In this document: piece after piece, positions 11,370-23,341 of the stretch
How positions within the stretch are numbered: the stretch's first letter is position 1
Layout of the letters: each line of letters opens with the position of its first letter
Assembly (NCBI GenBank): GCA_918026815.1
Contig: CAKJVC010000208.1
Location: forward strand, 301,662-365,661
Reading direction: 5' to 3'
Origin: Chalara sp. BL73
Lineage: Eukaryota; Ascomycota; Leotiomycetes; Helotiales
DNA length: 64,000 nucleotides
The notes under the pieces: generated by a model
What the model was told of the DNA's origin: nothing
Seen by the model: the letters and a program-made list of their open reading frames with translations, nothing else
The model's database searches: none
Translations under genes and position numbers: made by a program

Positions 11370-12092
11370 TTATTGTTCGGATATTCTCTGTTTCATACTC
11401 AATACTGTCGATCCTTTAGAACTTGTAGAAGAGGCAGGCGAACCCGCACCAGCAGTCGATTGGGTGCGTTTGTGTGCCTTTGGCCCGACAAGAGGAAAGT
11501 ACCCGTCATTGCCCATGTGAGTAGTCGGAGGTGTCCTCGCCCGCGAACTATTCATGACAGCCTCAGGGCTGGGATTTCGAGGTTGCTTCGTATTCACCGA
11601 TATACTGCCTGAAGTCAAAGACCTGTGATGCCTCCTCCCATGATCCGCAGGTAATTCTAGACGTGTATTGATATTTGTCCACAATGTATCATCATTGGGA
11701 GAATCTCCCAATCGCCAACCTCCCACTCCTTCAAAATCGCGAGCTACCCCTACACTCTGACTGAGTCCATTGAGGACGCCCTCGCTTGCCACGGGTGTGA
11801 GGGATCCGGCTGATAAGGCACTACTTGAACTATTCCTCCGCTTGCGTCGGCGTGCAGTGGGTAGAGCCAGAACGTTTGGTATTTTAGACCTGCTAGGGAG
11901 CAAGGAAGGCTGAGATCCAAAGATGTAGTATGGAATAACAGCGAAAGCGAGTTCGATATAAACCAAGACGACGCGAAAGAGGAGGATGGAAAATGCAAAA
12001 GTGGTAGTTACAATTGCTATGATGGCAAGCGGAATGGTGAAAACGAATAAAAATGGAAGGACAAAGCCATAGATGGGATTGAGAAGCGCCAT
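11370..12092 (-). CDS. Small fungal membrane protein of unknown function
   Basis: A single exon encodes 240 aa from the ATG at 12092; the frame extends slightly further upstream only by non-ATG codons. I do not recognise the family. The first 60 residues are strongly hydrophobic and look like two closely spaced membrane segments or a hairpin (FVLPFLFVFTIPLAIIAIV and a following stretch to YYIFG). A basic patch (ARRRKRR) comes next, and the remaining 160 residues are Ser/Thr/Pro-rich and probably disordered. A membrane hairpin with a disordered cytosolic tail would fit an ER or lipid-droplet surface protein, but that is inference only. It shares a 257-nt divergent promoter with the TatD-like gene. 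Confidence 0.7.
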   Translation of the reverse strand: MALLNPIYGFVLPFLFVFTIPLAIIAIVTTTFAFSILLFRVVLVYIELAFAVIPYYIFGSQPSLLPSRSKIPNVLALPTARRRKRRNSSSSALSAGSLTPVASEGVLNGLSQSVGVARDFEGVGGWRLGDSPNDDTLWTNINTRLELPADHGRRHHRSLTSGSISVNTKQPRNPSPEAVMNSSRARTPPTTHMGNDGYFPLVGPKAHKRTQSTAGAGSPASSTSSKGSTVLSMKQRISEQ

Positions 12093-12349
12093 CAAGGCCT
12101 AGGTGGGGTAGAGTGCATAGTAAATAGAGCCAGAATGAAGAGCGAAAGTGAAGATATTCTGAGGGTGGAACTGGCATGTGAAGTGGAGTAAAGCGGGTGG
12201 GGTAAGGTTGCACAAAATGTCACTTATGTCATCATAACTTGGTACTCTTGGCATCCTCAGTTTCCAAGCTTCTGGATACCTCGCCGTGTTTAACATATGA
12301 TGAGATGAATTAACGAAATCTGTCAATCTTCTGGGCCTTTGAACGCAAG

Positions 12350-13679
12350 ATGTGTGGAGATGAAGAACACACGCTGCTCAAGCATGTCTCAGCTGAGCTT
12401 GCTGCTGCTCAAGGACCATTTCCATGGCAGCTAGGTGTTTTCGATGCCCATTGCCATCCAACTGACATAATGGACAATATTTCAGATATACCAAGCATGA
12501 AAACCCGAGTGCTGACCGTGATGGCAACAAGAGGACAAGATCAGGATCTTGTAAAACATGTCGCCGACAAGTATGGTTTAACAAGCCCGGACGACGCCGC
12601 TCAGGACGAACAACACCATCTGCTCCCCTCTTTTGGATGGCATCCATGGTTCTCATATCAACTTTACGATGATGACGCGAAATTAGGTGACGATGTTGGC
12701 TCAGAGGATTTTAAGATTCGCCACTATCAATCGGTCTTGCAGCCCCAACCAGGTGACGAGGATCTCGAATTTCTCAAATCTTTACCGCAACCTCGTTCTC
12801 TAAAGGAATTTCTCGACCAGACCAGAGATTACCTTGAAAAGTATCCATTAGCATTGGTCGGTGAGGTCGGCTTAGACAAGTCTTTTCGGCTTCCTGAAGG
12901 TTGGACGACCGAGCTCCAGATAGCAAGAGACATAACTATCACACCAGGAGGCAGAGAAAGCAGAGAATTATCTCGTTTCAATGTCAAACTAGATCACCAA
13001 AAGGTCCTTTTGAAGGCCCAGTTCAAGCTCGCCGGAGAATTTAACCGGGCGGTGTCTGTCCATGATGTCGGGACGCATGGAGCTATTTTCAATACCTTTC
13101 AAGAAACTTGGAAAGGCTACGAGAAGAAGGTTCTTAGCGCAAAAGAGAGGAAAAGGAATACTGTAGTGCCGCTACCACCTGAGGATGAACAAATTGAGGC
13201 TGAAGAAGATGAGAAACCGAAACCCTTCCCCCCAAGAATCTGCATGCATTCCTACTCCGGAACCGCTGTCCACATCCAACCTTTCTTGCAGAAATCTGTT
13301 CCAGCTGATATAGTGTTTTCATTCTCATCTGCGATCAATCTCGGACTGGGAAAAGAAAAGGCTATTGAGGTTATCAAGGCATTGCCCGATGACAGGATTG
13401 TTATCGAGACTGATCTGCATACTGCAGGAGATGAAATGGACAATCGACTAGAAGAGATCTGTCGTTTCATATGCGATATCAAAGGCTGGAGTCTGGAGGA
13501 CGGAGTCACGCGGTGGGTTGCATTTCAATCAATGTCTATGAGATAGAACCCTCAAACATAATATATCATGAGATTTGGCATGTATGCTGACTACGGAAAC
13601 TTGCAGCTTAGGACAAAACTGGCGACGTTTCGTGTTTGGAAAATCCTTGGAACCTGAAGTACCTTCTACACTTACTTAG
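12350..13679 (+). CDS. TatD-family metal-dependent hydrolase, Scn1-like
   Basis: Two exons (12350-13512, 13607-13679), 411 aa. TatD proteins are TIM-barrel metal hydrolases with DNase activity; fission yeast Scn1, a Cut9-interacting protein, is the closest type I recall. Metal-binding signatures are present: FDAHCHPTD near residue 33, ALVGEVGLD near 180, a conserved His in ICMHSYSG, and an acidic motif in IVIETDLH. The fungal form has a charged insert (about 265-295) rich in Glu and Lys. The second exon adds only the final 24 residues (LGQNWRRFVFGKS...). The in vivo substrate is not known from sequence. Confidence 0.87.
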
Positions 13680-14308
13680 CAAGAATTTCACCGTGAGTAC
13701 AATGAGCAGAACGAAGACTTTGCAACAGTGCGCTGGCAACAACTTCTCGAGTCTGGCTACTCGGGCAGCTTTGTTGTGACATTACGCGAGGTTCCGGCAA
13801 CGGACAATAATCTGTAGCCAAAAAATATGAAATACGAATGCCACGCTTCATCATATCAGACGTGTTGCGTGTTAAAACCTGCCGATGTCTATTCCCGTGC
13901 AGGATCGGCCTTGTTGTTACTTATCTATGCCTACTATTATTATGGTTTTATACTCTATTAGATGGTATCTACCGCCCAGGAAATGGCCATGTACTCACCT
14001 GCAGGTTTTATCGGAAAGAACAAACTCGAATTAAAGACGACATCCCGTCGCCCTCTTATTAAGCGAGCCCCTGAATGTCGATAACAGTCTAGAAATTTGG
14101 GTCAAGGTTCCAAAGCTTCATGTATCACATAGCTAACACCATGAGCATCACCCATCCAGTGGAAACGATGACTTTCATGCCGCTTCGATTATTAAGTTTC
14201 AGTAAATCATACATCGTGGTCTATCTTATGTGCTATGTGCAATCGACACTAGTGTACCAAAGTTTATACTCATCGTGTGCTTCTTCCCATCCAGAATATG
14301 TATTTCGC
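13680..14308. other. Convergent intergenic region
   Basis: 629 nt between two converging stops. Several short ORFs exist but none has family resemblance or codon structure that persuades. Confidence 0.5.
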
Positions 14309-16483
14309 CTACCATGCCTCCCACATCTGTACCCCCATGGAAATCAACCGGTTGAAAAGCTCTTCTCTTAACGCAATCGCCGTTAGCAGGAATTTGTTCC
14401 CATCCTCATCAATGATGAGAAGTCCGTCCGCAATCTCGCGATCGGTGGCCCAACCAACCACCAGCTTTGCCTTCCAGCCTAAACCGCCAACCTTTTTGAT
14501 TTCCTGCATCCTTGTTAGCCGTATCTTGCAAAAGGATAAAAGGTCACGTACCTTGATATCAGCGATGGCAATCGACCATATGGGATCGATGTCCTCCTTC
14601 TCGGTGGTCCAGCTCAAGGCAGGGCTGGTCGCCGAAGCCGTGATGTATGCATGTCCCTTGCGTCCCTTGAATCTAGCTGGGAAATCGATCGGGCCAGCGT
14701 TGGGATCTTGGCCGGACTTCAAAACACCTAATCGGTTCCTGGCGTGCTCAGCTCCTGCGGCGGCTTTCAGCCGATCTGTCCCGAGCACGGTTTCCACGCC
14801 TCCCTTGGTGACGCTTTTGAATGCGGCTATGATACGTCGTCCAGGCTTCTTTTTCGGCTTCTCATCGGCGCCCGTGGTTGGTGATGACTCGTCGGGATGG
14901 ATGGCTTCTGCAATTTCGTCGTCTGGTACTCCTTCTGTGCATGTCAGTAAAGAATTGACACTGGCTCTATATAGACTTACCCAAATGATCAAGGTTTTGG
15001 CCGGCTGTGGCGTGCGCTGCGTTTGGTGGCGGAGGTCCGCTGTAGGGTGGAGGTGGTAGAGGGGCGTTGTTACGTTCGCCAATTCGAAGAAGGGTTACTG
15101 TCAGTTGTGCATTTGTGGGGACCCCTTTTAACAGAGTGTTTCGAATCTCGAGAAGTTTCTGCCAGTTTGGATATCTCCTGTTCAGGAATGACAGCCCTCT
15201 CCAGATCAGCGGGTCGGCGAAAAATCCAAATCCGATCAGCAGACCGTTCATCTTGTAGAACATGTAAGAAGTTGTGAAAAGTGAAACCAGTAATATTGGT
15301 GTGAGCACGGCCGCAAGTTCGAGGCGTGGCTTCTCCTTTGGAAATGGGGCTGTTGGTGACAAGGCGTTGCCAAAACGTTCCCAGCTGTCGGCGATATCAG
15401 CGATGATGTGCATTACAGGTCTCGTTTTTGACCACATCGCAGCCGACATTGGTTCCTTTGTCTTATCGTGGGTAGCTGTTGGATTACCTCCAGCAGTCTT
15501 ATTTTTGGCATCTACAGCACTATGCACAAAGTTAGTAGGATCTGGCGAGCGGTCTTCTAATCCACCGGAAACCTCATCTGTATCATGCTGGTCTCCTTGC
15601 GGATGCTTGCCCGTTGCACTGCTGAGCGCAATTGACGTAAAGCTATTCACGAAGTTGCTTGCTTCCTGTTCAACTGCTTCTCCATGGTGCTTTTCAGGCG
15701 CTCCCGTCAAGCTATTGTCGCTACCAAGAACCCCAGCGCTTGGTTTCTTCACACTTCCAGTCTTGCTGTCGATCAAAGCTATTGGTGCGGGAGGGAAACA
15801 GAACGACCGTGATGGCGGGTACACAATTAACACTATCAAGAAGGCGATGAATGTCGGAACAAGAAAGTCAAGTGCCCATGCCAGAAAGTATACTCCCAAG
15901 AAAGCAAGCGTCCGATTTCTCTCTCGCCATGAGCGAAGTCGAGCAATGTGCTTATAGAATCCGACCAAGCCAACAATGACTGTCATGTACAGGCGCTCAA
16001 TATTAGCTCTCAATTTATCTGGTGAAAACTCTTCTTCATCTGCAATGTTTAGATCTAAGCCCATGAGAGGCGGCTCTTCTAGTGCTTTCACATGGTACAT
16101 TTGCTGCCCTTTAGTTGGCTCCTGTATTGTTCTTATTATGCTTTGCTCACCTTATTGAGTCTTCTGATCAGAGTCCATAGCTCTTCGTTTGATAGCCCTC
16201 CCACCAGAGGATTTGGCACATCAGTCGGAGGCTCGTTCCAACCCAAATCTTTCACCTCAGTCTGCGAATGCTCAAATTGTGCGGCACCCTTCTCATCGTG
16301 ATCAGCATTCGCCAAAGCATGGCTATCAGTTGGCAGCTGCTCTTCATGTGCCACAACTCTTTCTGGTTCTTCAATTGGTCCTTCATTGTGTAATCCGCTG
16401 GGTAATGGAGCCGGACCTTTAACTGCATTGGGTTCAACAATCACAGGTTCGCTGACAATAGGTTCTTTTGGCGTAGTTGACAT
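14309..16483 (-). CDS. Fungal multi-pass membrane protein (DUF3292-like)
   Basis: Four exons (16483-16151, 16103-14981, 14934-14552, 14503-14309), 677 aa. The first 110 residues are Glu/Pro-rich and soluble. Membrane segments follow: LYMTVIVGLVGFYKHIARL near 140, two hydrophobic stretches around FLGVYFLAWALDFLVP and FIAFLIVLIVYPP, and a later pair around LAAVLTPILLVSLF and MNGLLIGFGFF. The C-terminus (WKAKLVVGWATDREIADGLLIID) resembles a GRAM/PH-like fold. I associate this layout with the fungal DUF3292 family; function unknown. The third intron is 48 nt, in frame and stop-free. Exon 1 starts at the ATG at 16483; the upstream extension has no ATG. Confidence 0.82.
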
Positions 16484-17282
16484 GCTGCCTCTCAAAAGGT
16501 CTACCTCAAAGCTAATGGGGAAATAAGCTTGATGATAGATAATAACAAAATTTGCGTTCAGGAATGAAAATGTTCATTGACGTAGATGTCCTTATATTGA
16601 TCTTCATGCTGTGGCTTCGGGCCATACGTCATGAAGTCGCTTGTCAGCGGGAGTGGTAGAGACTGTTTTGGCATGTTGAGCTAGTTTGATCATGCCTGTG
16701 ATTTACACTTTTAGACATTAAATGATCTCCCTGCTAGTACATTTTGCGATGTAGTCTTTCTAAGAAGCTCATACTGCTCGACAATGTTTGCTCACAGCGT
16801 CGTGATCACCAGCATGGGAGTGAGATCAGGTGTGGGGGATGCAAGGACAGGGATCCTTGTCCTTGCGCTTGTCTCCCATCTGTTCGTCGACTTGACCTCA
16901 TAACTTTGGATGACCTTTATATTCAACCTTAACTTATACAATAGACGCTACACTTCCATCCGGTTAGGGTATAGTCCGATGTATCGGCCAATCTCTGAAT
17001 ACCTCATAAAATATTGTGAGGAAGAGCAGCCAAAGATCTTTCCATGATAGTTCATCTTAAAGTTCAAGCCAGCTTGGTTTTCAAACGGATACAGTTGTTC
17101 CCTACATCTTAACCGTCAGAATTGAATGTATCGCTGATGGTGATGAATTAAGGATAATTTATAAACCCAAATCCACAGTACTCAGCAGCGTGCTAGAACC
17201 AGTTTTAGATTTCTGCCTGATGTGATATTTTGTTTCTATAGGCGGACCAGCAGATTAGCGGGTCGAAAATTTATCTCCATGA
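16484..17282. other. Intergenic, promoter of the DUF3292-like gene
   Basis: 799 nt between two minus-strand genes. No supported gene. Confidence 0.5.
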
Positions 17283-18394
17283 TCACTCTTTCGTTCGCTC
17301 TTTTGCGCGAGTGAACAGCAATAAAGTGGTTGAACTTCCCACTCTAATTTTGATCTCGTCAGGATTCTGCTCTTGCTTTCCTAGAGCAATAGCAACAGCT
17401 TTCATTGTTAATACCACGCAATCATCCCCTGTCCCAACAAGTGCTGGATTGTCTTCACGCCAGCGGGTTACCATGCTGGATGTTCCTAATGAGCCACTCA
17501 GTTGCTGGAGTGTAAATTCACGCGAGCTACCAAAAAAGTCATCCTTGCCGGGCTCAAGTGCTCCATCTCGATCCCATTCTCGACGAACGAAAGATGATTC
17601 TGGAAATTCCATGCCACAGCCACTGGCTGACCAAGGCATGATCAATCCTTGGTACATCGTGTGTGAAATTTTGCTAGATGGAAGCTCGTAAGGGCTTAAT
17701 ACTTCGTCCTCGAGATAGCGAAATGCTTTCTGTACACCGGCAGCGTTCGGTGTAGATGGATCTAGTCTGTATTTAGAACTGTCATGTTCTTGAAAATACC
17801 AATTTAGCGGCAACTAACGGCAATAAAGCGAAGAATGAGTCCAGAGAGCAACAGTTCCACCCGGTTTGACCATCCTTGCTGCCTGCGGCCAAAACTCTTC
17901 CATGCGAAACAAATGTGCCTTCGGTATGAGCAATTCGCGTTAGTAAATGACATTGAGCGAGACACACTGAAAGCCGTGGAAGTTCGGCTTACCGCCATGG
18001 CGGCCGTCAAGAGATCAACAGATCCTACAGCTACGAGAGTAGACCTGTCGAGCTCTTCTGCCCCAAGATTCTCATATTCAATTTGATGATTGTCCTTGGA
18101 TTTACCTCCAATCATTTGTGCTTGCTTGATCATCTCCTTGCCTGGATCGAGCCCTATGGCGTGGGAGAAATGTTGGGCAAGACTCCTGGTAGCTTTTCCA
18201 GTGCCACATCCCGTATCGAGAACTGTGTCAAATTCTCCTCCATGAGAATCATGATATTCTAGAACCTCTTTGTAGATATCAGATGAGTACGATCCTCGAT
18301 GCGATGCGTATGTTGCTGCCTGTTGGGAGTCATAGTTACGGAAAGTGGGATCCAAAGGAGCGGCGCCACTGGTTGTTTGCTTTTCTTGCGACAT
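17283..18394 (-). CDS. SAM-dependent methyltransferase, TMT1/Crg1-like
   Basis: Three exons (18394-17993, 17918-17819, 17761-17283), 326 aa. The class I SAM-binding motif VLDTGCGTG is at about 58-66. The family-specific FWPQAARMVKPGGTVALW segment follows the first intron, and the second splice restores SSLYCHPSTPN, typical of yeast Tmt1 (trans-aconitate methyltransferase) and Crg1. The acceptor TAG at 17762 is chosen over a nearby CAG because only it keeps frame. The C-terminus (LQQLSGSLGTSSMVTRW) matches the family's cap region. The substrate is probably a small carboxylic acid or toxin-like metabolite, which is inference. Cytosolic: no signal or membrane segment. Confidence 0.88.
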
Positions 18395-18670
18395 ACTGAA
18401 GTCGGATGATCTTGTCACTGTTGGATGTAAGGTTTCCTTCCATCGAAACAAATGAAGAATAGGTCAGGTGATTCATCCCGTTATTAATAAGCGAGAAGGC
18501 CCGTAAATACAGAGTTTCTTTGTATCTTTGTCGACGGGTCCGAGTAATCCAAATATGAGCTATATGTCTCAGTTATCTAATAGCCATGCCGTATTTACAT
18601 GTGCCAGAATGGCTACGAAAATACTGTCCTGCGGCCAAAATGAAAGATACTAGGGCCAAAATAAGGGACT

Positions 18671-18748
18671 GCTCCGTGTCGGATTTGAACCGACGACCTC
18701 TTGCGTAACTATGTGAAGCAAGCGTCTTCACCACTAGACTAACGGAAC
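18671..18748 (-). tRNA. tRNA-Val (CAC) with 6-nt intron
   Basis: Read on the minus strand the sequence folds into a full cloverleaf. The acceptor stem pairs GTTCCGT with ACGGAGC (one G-T pair). The A box is TAGTCTAGTGG, the anticodon stem is CTTGC/GCAAG, and the T arm is GTCGG TTCGAAT CCGAC. The anticodon loop is 13 nt rather than 7; a 6-nt intron (TAGTTA) after the base 3' of anticodon CAC gives a normal loop TTCACAC. The mature length is 72 nt without CCA. Confidence 0.92.
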
Positions 18749-21700
18749 ACATGTTTTAAGTTATGATATCAAGTCATTGCTTAAAGGAGTATCTATATGA
18801 GCTGGTCCACCTTCCTCGGTCATGGAAAGGGGTGAGGCATGGAGGATATCCTGATAAGGAAAGAACAACAAAAGAATTAGTCTAAGAACAACAAAACCCA
18901 AAGAAGCAATGCAGCTAGCGGTGTTTGTCTTTGCTGTGTACACATTCAACATGATTTACCCACAGTAAAACCGCAAAGCTGATATGGAGGCTCCAAATCG
19001 AAAGAGAATAAGCCGCACAGTTTGGGTATATGTGATGATTTCGTAGACTTTAGATTCCTTGATGAGTAGAAAAATCTTGGAACCAGCACTTCAAGGTCAT
19101 TGATAAGGAAAGTTCATGAAGCACTAGCGTGGAGGTCTCATTGAATAGATCACCTGATGATGTCGCTGGCTTTCCTGAAATCACCTTGTTTCTCTAGCAA
19201 TGGTAATATCTCCCATCAGTTAGAGGTTTCCACATATACGTTTAGAAGTTTGGAATGACAAGAATACTAATTATATGCCTTGTAAATTACCAAACTTGTC
19301 GTATCATTTGTTTTTAGGTATAATTAATATGGTTGCTTTATTAGGCAATCTATTTTCTTTCGGACGCCAAATGCAGATGATTATGAACCGTATGCGTAAA
19401 GATAAGAAACCCCACGGAGCTCTCACGTCATCTACATTAGCGTCGCAACATACTGAGGTTCGTTTGGGTAAAGAAGCTGAAAGGTCGTAGTAGAGTATCA
19501 GATCACTGTGGGTGATGGCGATCCGGCCTTTGACCGCTTCTTTTCAGGCTATTTCATTTCACCGGAATTACCACGAATGACAGTGGCTCTTTCATCTCAA
19601 CCTTATCTTGACACTTCTCCAGACCCCACATCCCACATTCTCTAGTTACATCGCTCATCCCAAGAGCCTCTGAGGTCCAGCGCCCACGTTTCACAGATGT
19701 GATTCATCACATTTTCCACCTTCGTATCCACACATGGGATGCGGTCTGGTGAGATAAGATCATATCTAGCTTGGCACATGTCTAAAACCTCGTAACTTTT
19801 GGGGGGGGAGATGTATTTTGGGACGCTATTTAATCTATGGAAAAGATAAGTAGAAAGACTTACAGGCAGTAATATATCTGACGTACATGGGATAAGTAAC
19901 GTACCTGCTTTGCCTCGTCAATGGACAATTCAAGTATACGACACAACACCGACCTTATTCGTCAGCATGCCAAACCGACAGCCTATAGGGGTTTGTTTAA
20001 AGATGCAAGGAGATCCTTGATTAGGTCTTCATTTAGGAAATACAGTTTACGTCTAATGTAAATAGAAGAAGAGCTCGTCAGCCATATTAACACGATCATC
20101 ATATAGATGGCATACCCCGACAAAGAGACGTTAGAGGATCGAGGTTTGATACACGCGTACAGCCGATAGGTCCGAAGCACAGGGCCAACTTGGATGGTGC
20201 AAGGTCAGAATCGCATCACGCCAGGGTTGAAAACCCACCTGCCTTCCATAGGTAATGCCAAACCTCCATTTGGTGCAGTCCGTCCATCTCCCAAATATTT
20301 CCCCTCTTCACATCTGCATGCCAGGAGCTGCTGCCAACCTTGGTATACCAGTATTTTCACCCTTGATGACTGCTCGGTCTACCAGATCCGGCTCCCGAGG
20401 TGATCGAGCTGAGCTGTGTGGTTGTTTTTCCCCCCTCCGCGCTCACGCCTTTCCCCCCCCCCTCTCTCCCTCCAGTAGACGAGGCACAGCAATAGCGGGG
20501 AAAGCCAAGGAGCGAGGGCCCCCCTCCACCAAGTCATTGTCCTTCCCCAGATTTTCAGCTCGTCCCGTTCCTCACCGCCTGCATCTTTGGGGAAAGCGGA
20601 TCTCACCGGCTTTTCGGACCGTCTCGCGAGCTTTGGACAGTTCTGCCTTCTTACGCACTGATCTAGCAATCCACTCGCCTCGAGTTCTGCCAGACATACA
20701 ATTGGAAAAGCCGTGACATCGGCTACACAGATTGCCCGTTTGGTCTTTACCTATCCTAGAAGAGCTCGCATCATGCCGGTAAATAGCCCCCATTGTCTCG
20801 CGGCGCAGCCTCATATGGGACTTCTCAAGCAGTCCGGTTCCTGCTTTCCGAGATAGATTGGACGAACAGGGAGATCAATAAGGAGGATTCCATTCGGCAT
20901 TCAGGCACAGAACAGCCGGTTCCCCCATATTAAGCGGCGCATACAATGTCACTGCACGATCCAGACTTTAGCAAAACATCGGGTATTTTCAGGATGTCTT
21001 GGGAAGGTGGGAGCTGCCGACAATGCAACTGGTACCAGTCGACAAGAAGGGTAAGAGCGGTGACATGCATAGGAAGTACGGAGGTATTTCGAACATTTCC
21101 ATGACGCATCATCAATCATCGCCATGGAGGAATAGCACGGAACCCGCCTACTGCCATGACGACTTGCTCAGCTCCAAACGCCTAATCGGGTACCGGTATT
21201 GTTTTTCTCTCGGACAATGCAACTGTGGAAAGAGCTCGTAACAATGAGACGTTGCAACGGTATATTGACCTCGTTTGGTAGCAAAGCTGACATGTAGTTC
21301 AGTGCCCTATCAGTGCCAGTGGCTCTACCCGGCTGCAATGCAACACATCCCCCCAAAAATGCTCATGCTGTGGAGCGTCTCGGATGGCTGCCCCACGATA
21401 ACGATCTCTTCACCTCTCGTGTGGCAAATTTGCAGCCACAGTGAGTGACACAGACTCCTCATAGTCGAATTCATTATGATTATAATTGAAGATGGGAAGA
21501 TTCTTTTTGTTAGATTCTATGGAGCATAGAATCTGCCTAGTCTTGCATACGATCATCAATGAATTAATTCATACTTCCAGGAATCGGCTTCCATGGGGAC
21601 AACCACAAGGAGGAGGTACTCAGATACATTGTCTACAACACTGCATAAGATAGGGCTCGTCTAAAACCGTAAGCTGGCAAGCATTCTGTCTGCAGCCGTC

Positions 21701-22703
21701 AACGCCTCCAGCTCTGTGATATCATTGAACGGTAAAGAAGCAGAGAAGATCTGGCTCACGGTTATCTGTTGGTAACATTGAAGGTAATCTACAAGGTAAA
21801 TGGCGACAGCAACCAGTGGGATTGCATTGATACACGCCGTACCTCTTTATTCAAGCCCAATGTCCACGTCCAATCTTAATCCATGCAACACCATGTTTTT
21901 CCTTCCCCGCAAACCAAATCGGAGCGTGGGGTCTGGGGAACAACTTCATCCCGAACCCACCAACCATCTTGTATACCACTCTCGGAACGTCCGGTGACTA
22001 TAAAGTCCAAAAATAACCATCCAACAGATGTTTGCAAAGCCCATTGAGCCTCCCTGCTCTGGGTTCACGAAGAGTCCAGTGACCCCATTCTTGAACCAGT
22101 CTTGAGCGAAGAAGCCGACTCGTTGAGGTGATTGTATACGTAACGGCGATATTGCTAATATCGTGGCGAAGGCGTGGTGAGAAGAGGTAGGATGAGAACT
22201 TCGGAGTACGGCGAGAGCGGTTGCCTGGAGCATATTATGGTTACGCCGATTTTGATCTCAATGTATCACAACATACAGAGTAAGATTATAGCTTCGATTT
22301 GAAGCATCAGAAGTAAAAATCCGACTCGTGGAGAATCTGTTTTTCTAAGACTCCAAATGAAGCTATACAAAGATATCTTCATGATGGTGATCAGTCACTC
22401 TAAGCCGTCAGACCTGCTTCGTGTGGGCCTCGCATTTGACACCGAGTATAATCCCATCTATACGCAATTTAATTTATACCAGGTCTCAAACACTTTATTT
22501 TCAACATCGCTGGGTTAGAACATAGAGACATGATATGCACTCCGCGTTTGCTGCTTAAGCTGGTCGCCCGTTTTCTGCAAGTGCGGGAAGATCAATCTGG
22601 GGACCAGACCTGCCAGCTTGTCCTAGGTCTTCTGTCTAGGCCCGTCTTATCCACCATTGCAAGGTACAAACCAATTCAAGAAGAACTTGGAACCCAATCA
22701 CCA
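18749..22703. other. Start of gene desert
   Basis: About 4 kb with only short ORFs. The longest (153 codons at 20255-20716 on the plus strand) is Pro/Ser-rich, overlaps open frames on the other strand and looks non-coding. A 95-codon frame at 21946-22233 on the minus strand is hydrophobic in part but has no recognised homology. A G8 run lies near 19801. Confidence 0.4.
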
Positions 22704-23341
22704 TTATAGGTGGTCCCGCAAGGCGGTCTCCTCTTTCGTGACGAAATTTCCTACCCCCTCTTGCTCGTAAGCAACGATCCAGCAAATACACCTCTTGTTG
22801 AAGCGAATATTTACCGTTATTGCTGGTGTCTGGCTGAACTTAGCGTCAAGACGGATCGGGCCTTGATTTAATATACGGGGAATGATCATTCATCTGCATC
22901 CTTTCTGACCCATGCAAGTACCCTCTGGTAATGGGTACTTCCTTTCAGTTGAGTGCGAGTTGCATATCCTCCCCGTATGATAAACACGAAAATCACCCAG
23001 TCTGGTGCTACCCTAAATATGTATATTCCATCTATCCCTAGCATTCCTATACTGTACTCCGTCAAAGACCAAAGCCTGTCCCGGTGGCCTAGATCTGGAC
23101 CAACTAAATACATTCTCCCCTCGTTGTTTCTCAAATTCACATGCATTTCATATACCACCTGTAGTGAGTCCTCAGTTGGGAAAGGATGTTCGGCTATTGC
23201 AGGCTCGTTTTCAAAGACTGATCCCTTTATTCCATAATCGCCACGTCCCCTCACTCTTCTGTTTAGAACGCTCAAGCTACCAGAATATCCGTCAGATTCC
23301 TCGCATTTAGCATCGAATACGGTATACCTCTGGAAAATCAC
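22704..23341 (-). other. Possible gene relic or unrecognised gene
   Basis: Two abutting minus-strand open frames (23341-22886 and 22889-22704) have balanced, protein-like composition, unlike most ORFs in the desert, with stretches such as VVYEMHVNLRNNEGRMY and LTEYSIGMLGIDG. There is no ATG near the 5' end of the first frame and I found no clean splice to supply one. It may be a decayed gene or an internal exon of an unrecognised one. No function is proposed. Confidence 0.2.

Noticed and set aside
15274..15957. 227-codon plus-strand ORF
   Set aside because: It is antisense to the well-supported DUF3292-like exon 2 and has no domain of its own.
19275..19490. 71-codon plus-strand ORF preceded by a possible intron acceptor
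   Set aside because: The product (VALLGNLFSFGRQMQMIMNR...) is plausible but no upstream exon or family could be supported.
20255..20716. 153-codon plus-strand ORF
   Set aside because: Pro/Ser/Arg-rich low-complexity product, open frames also on the other strand, no recognisable motif.
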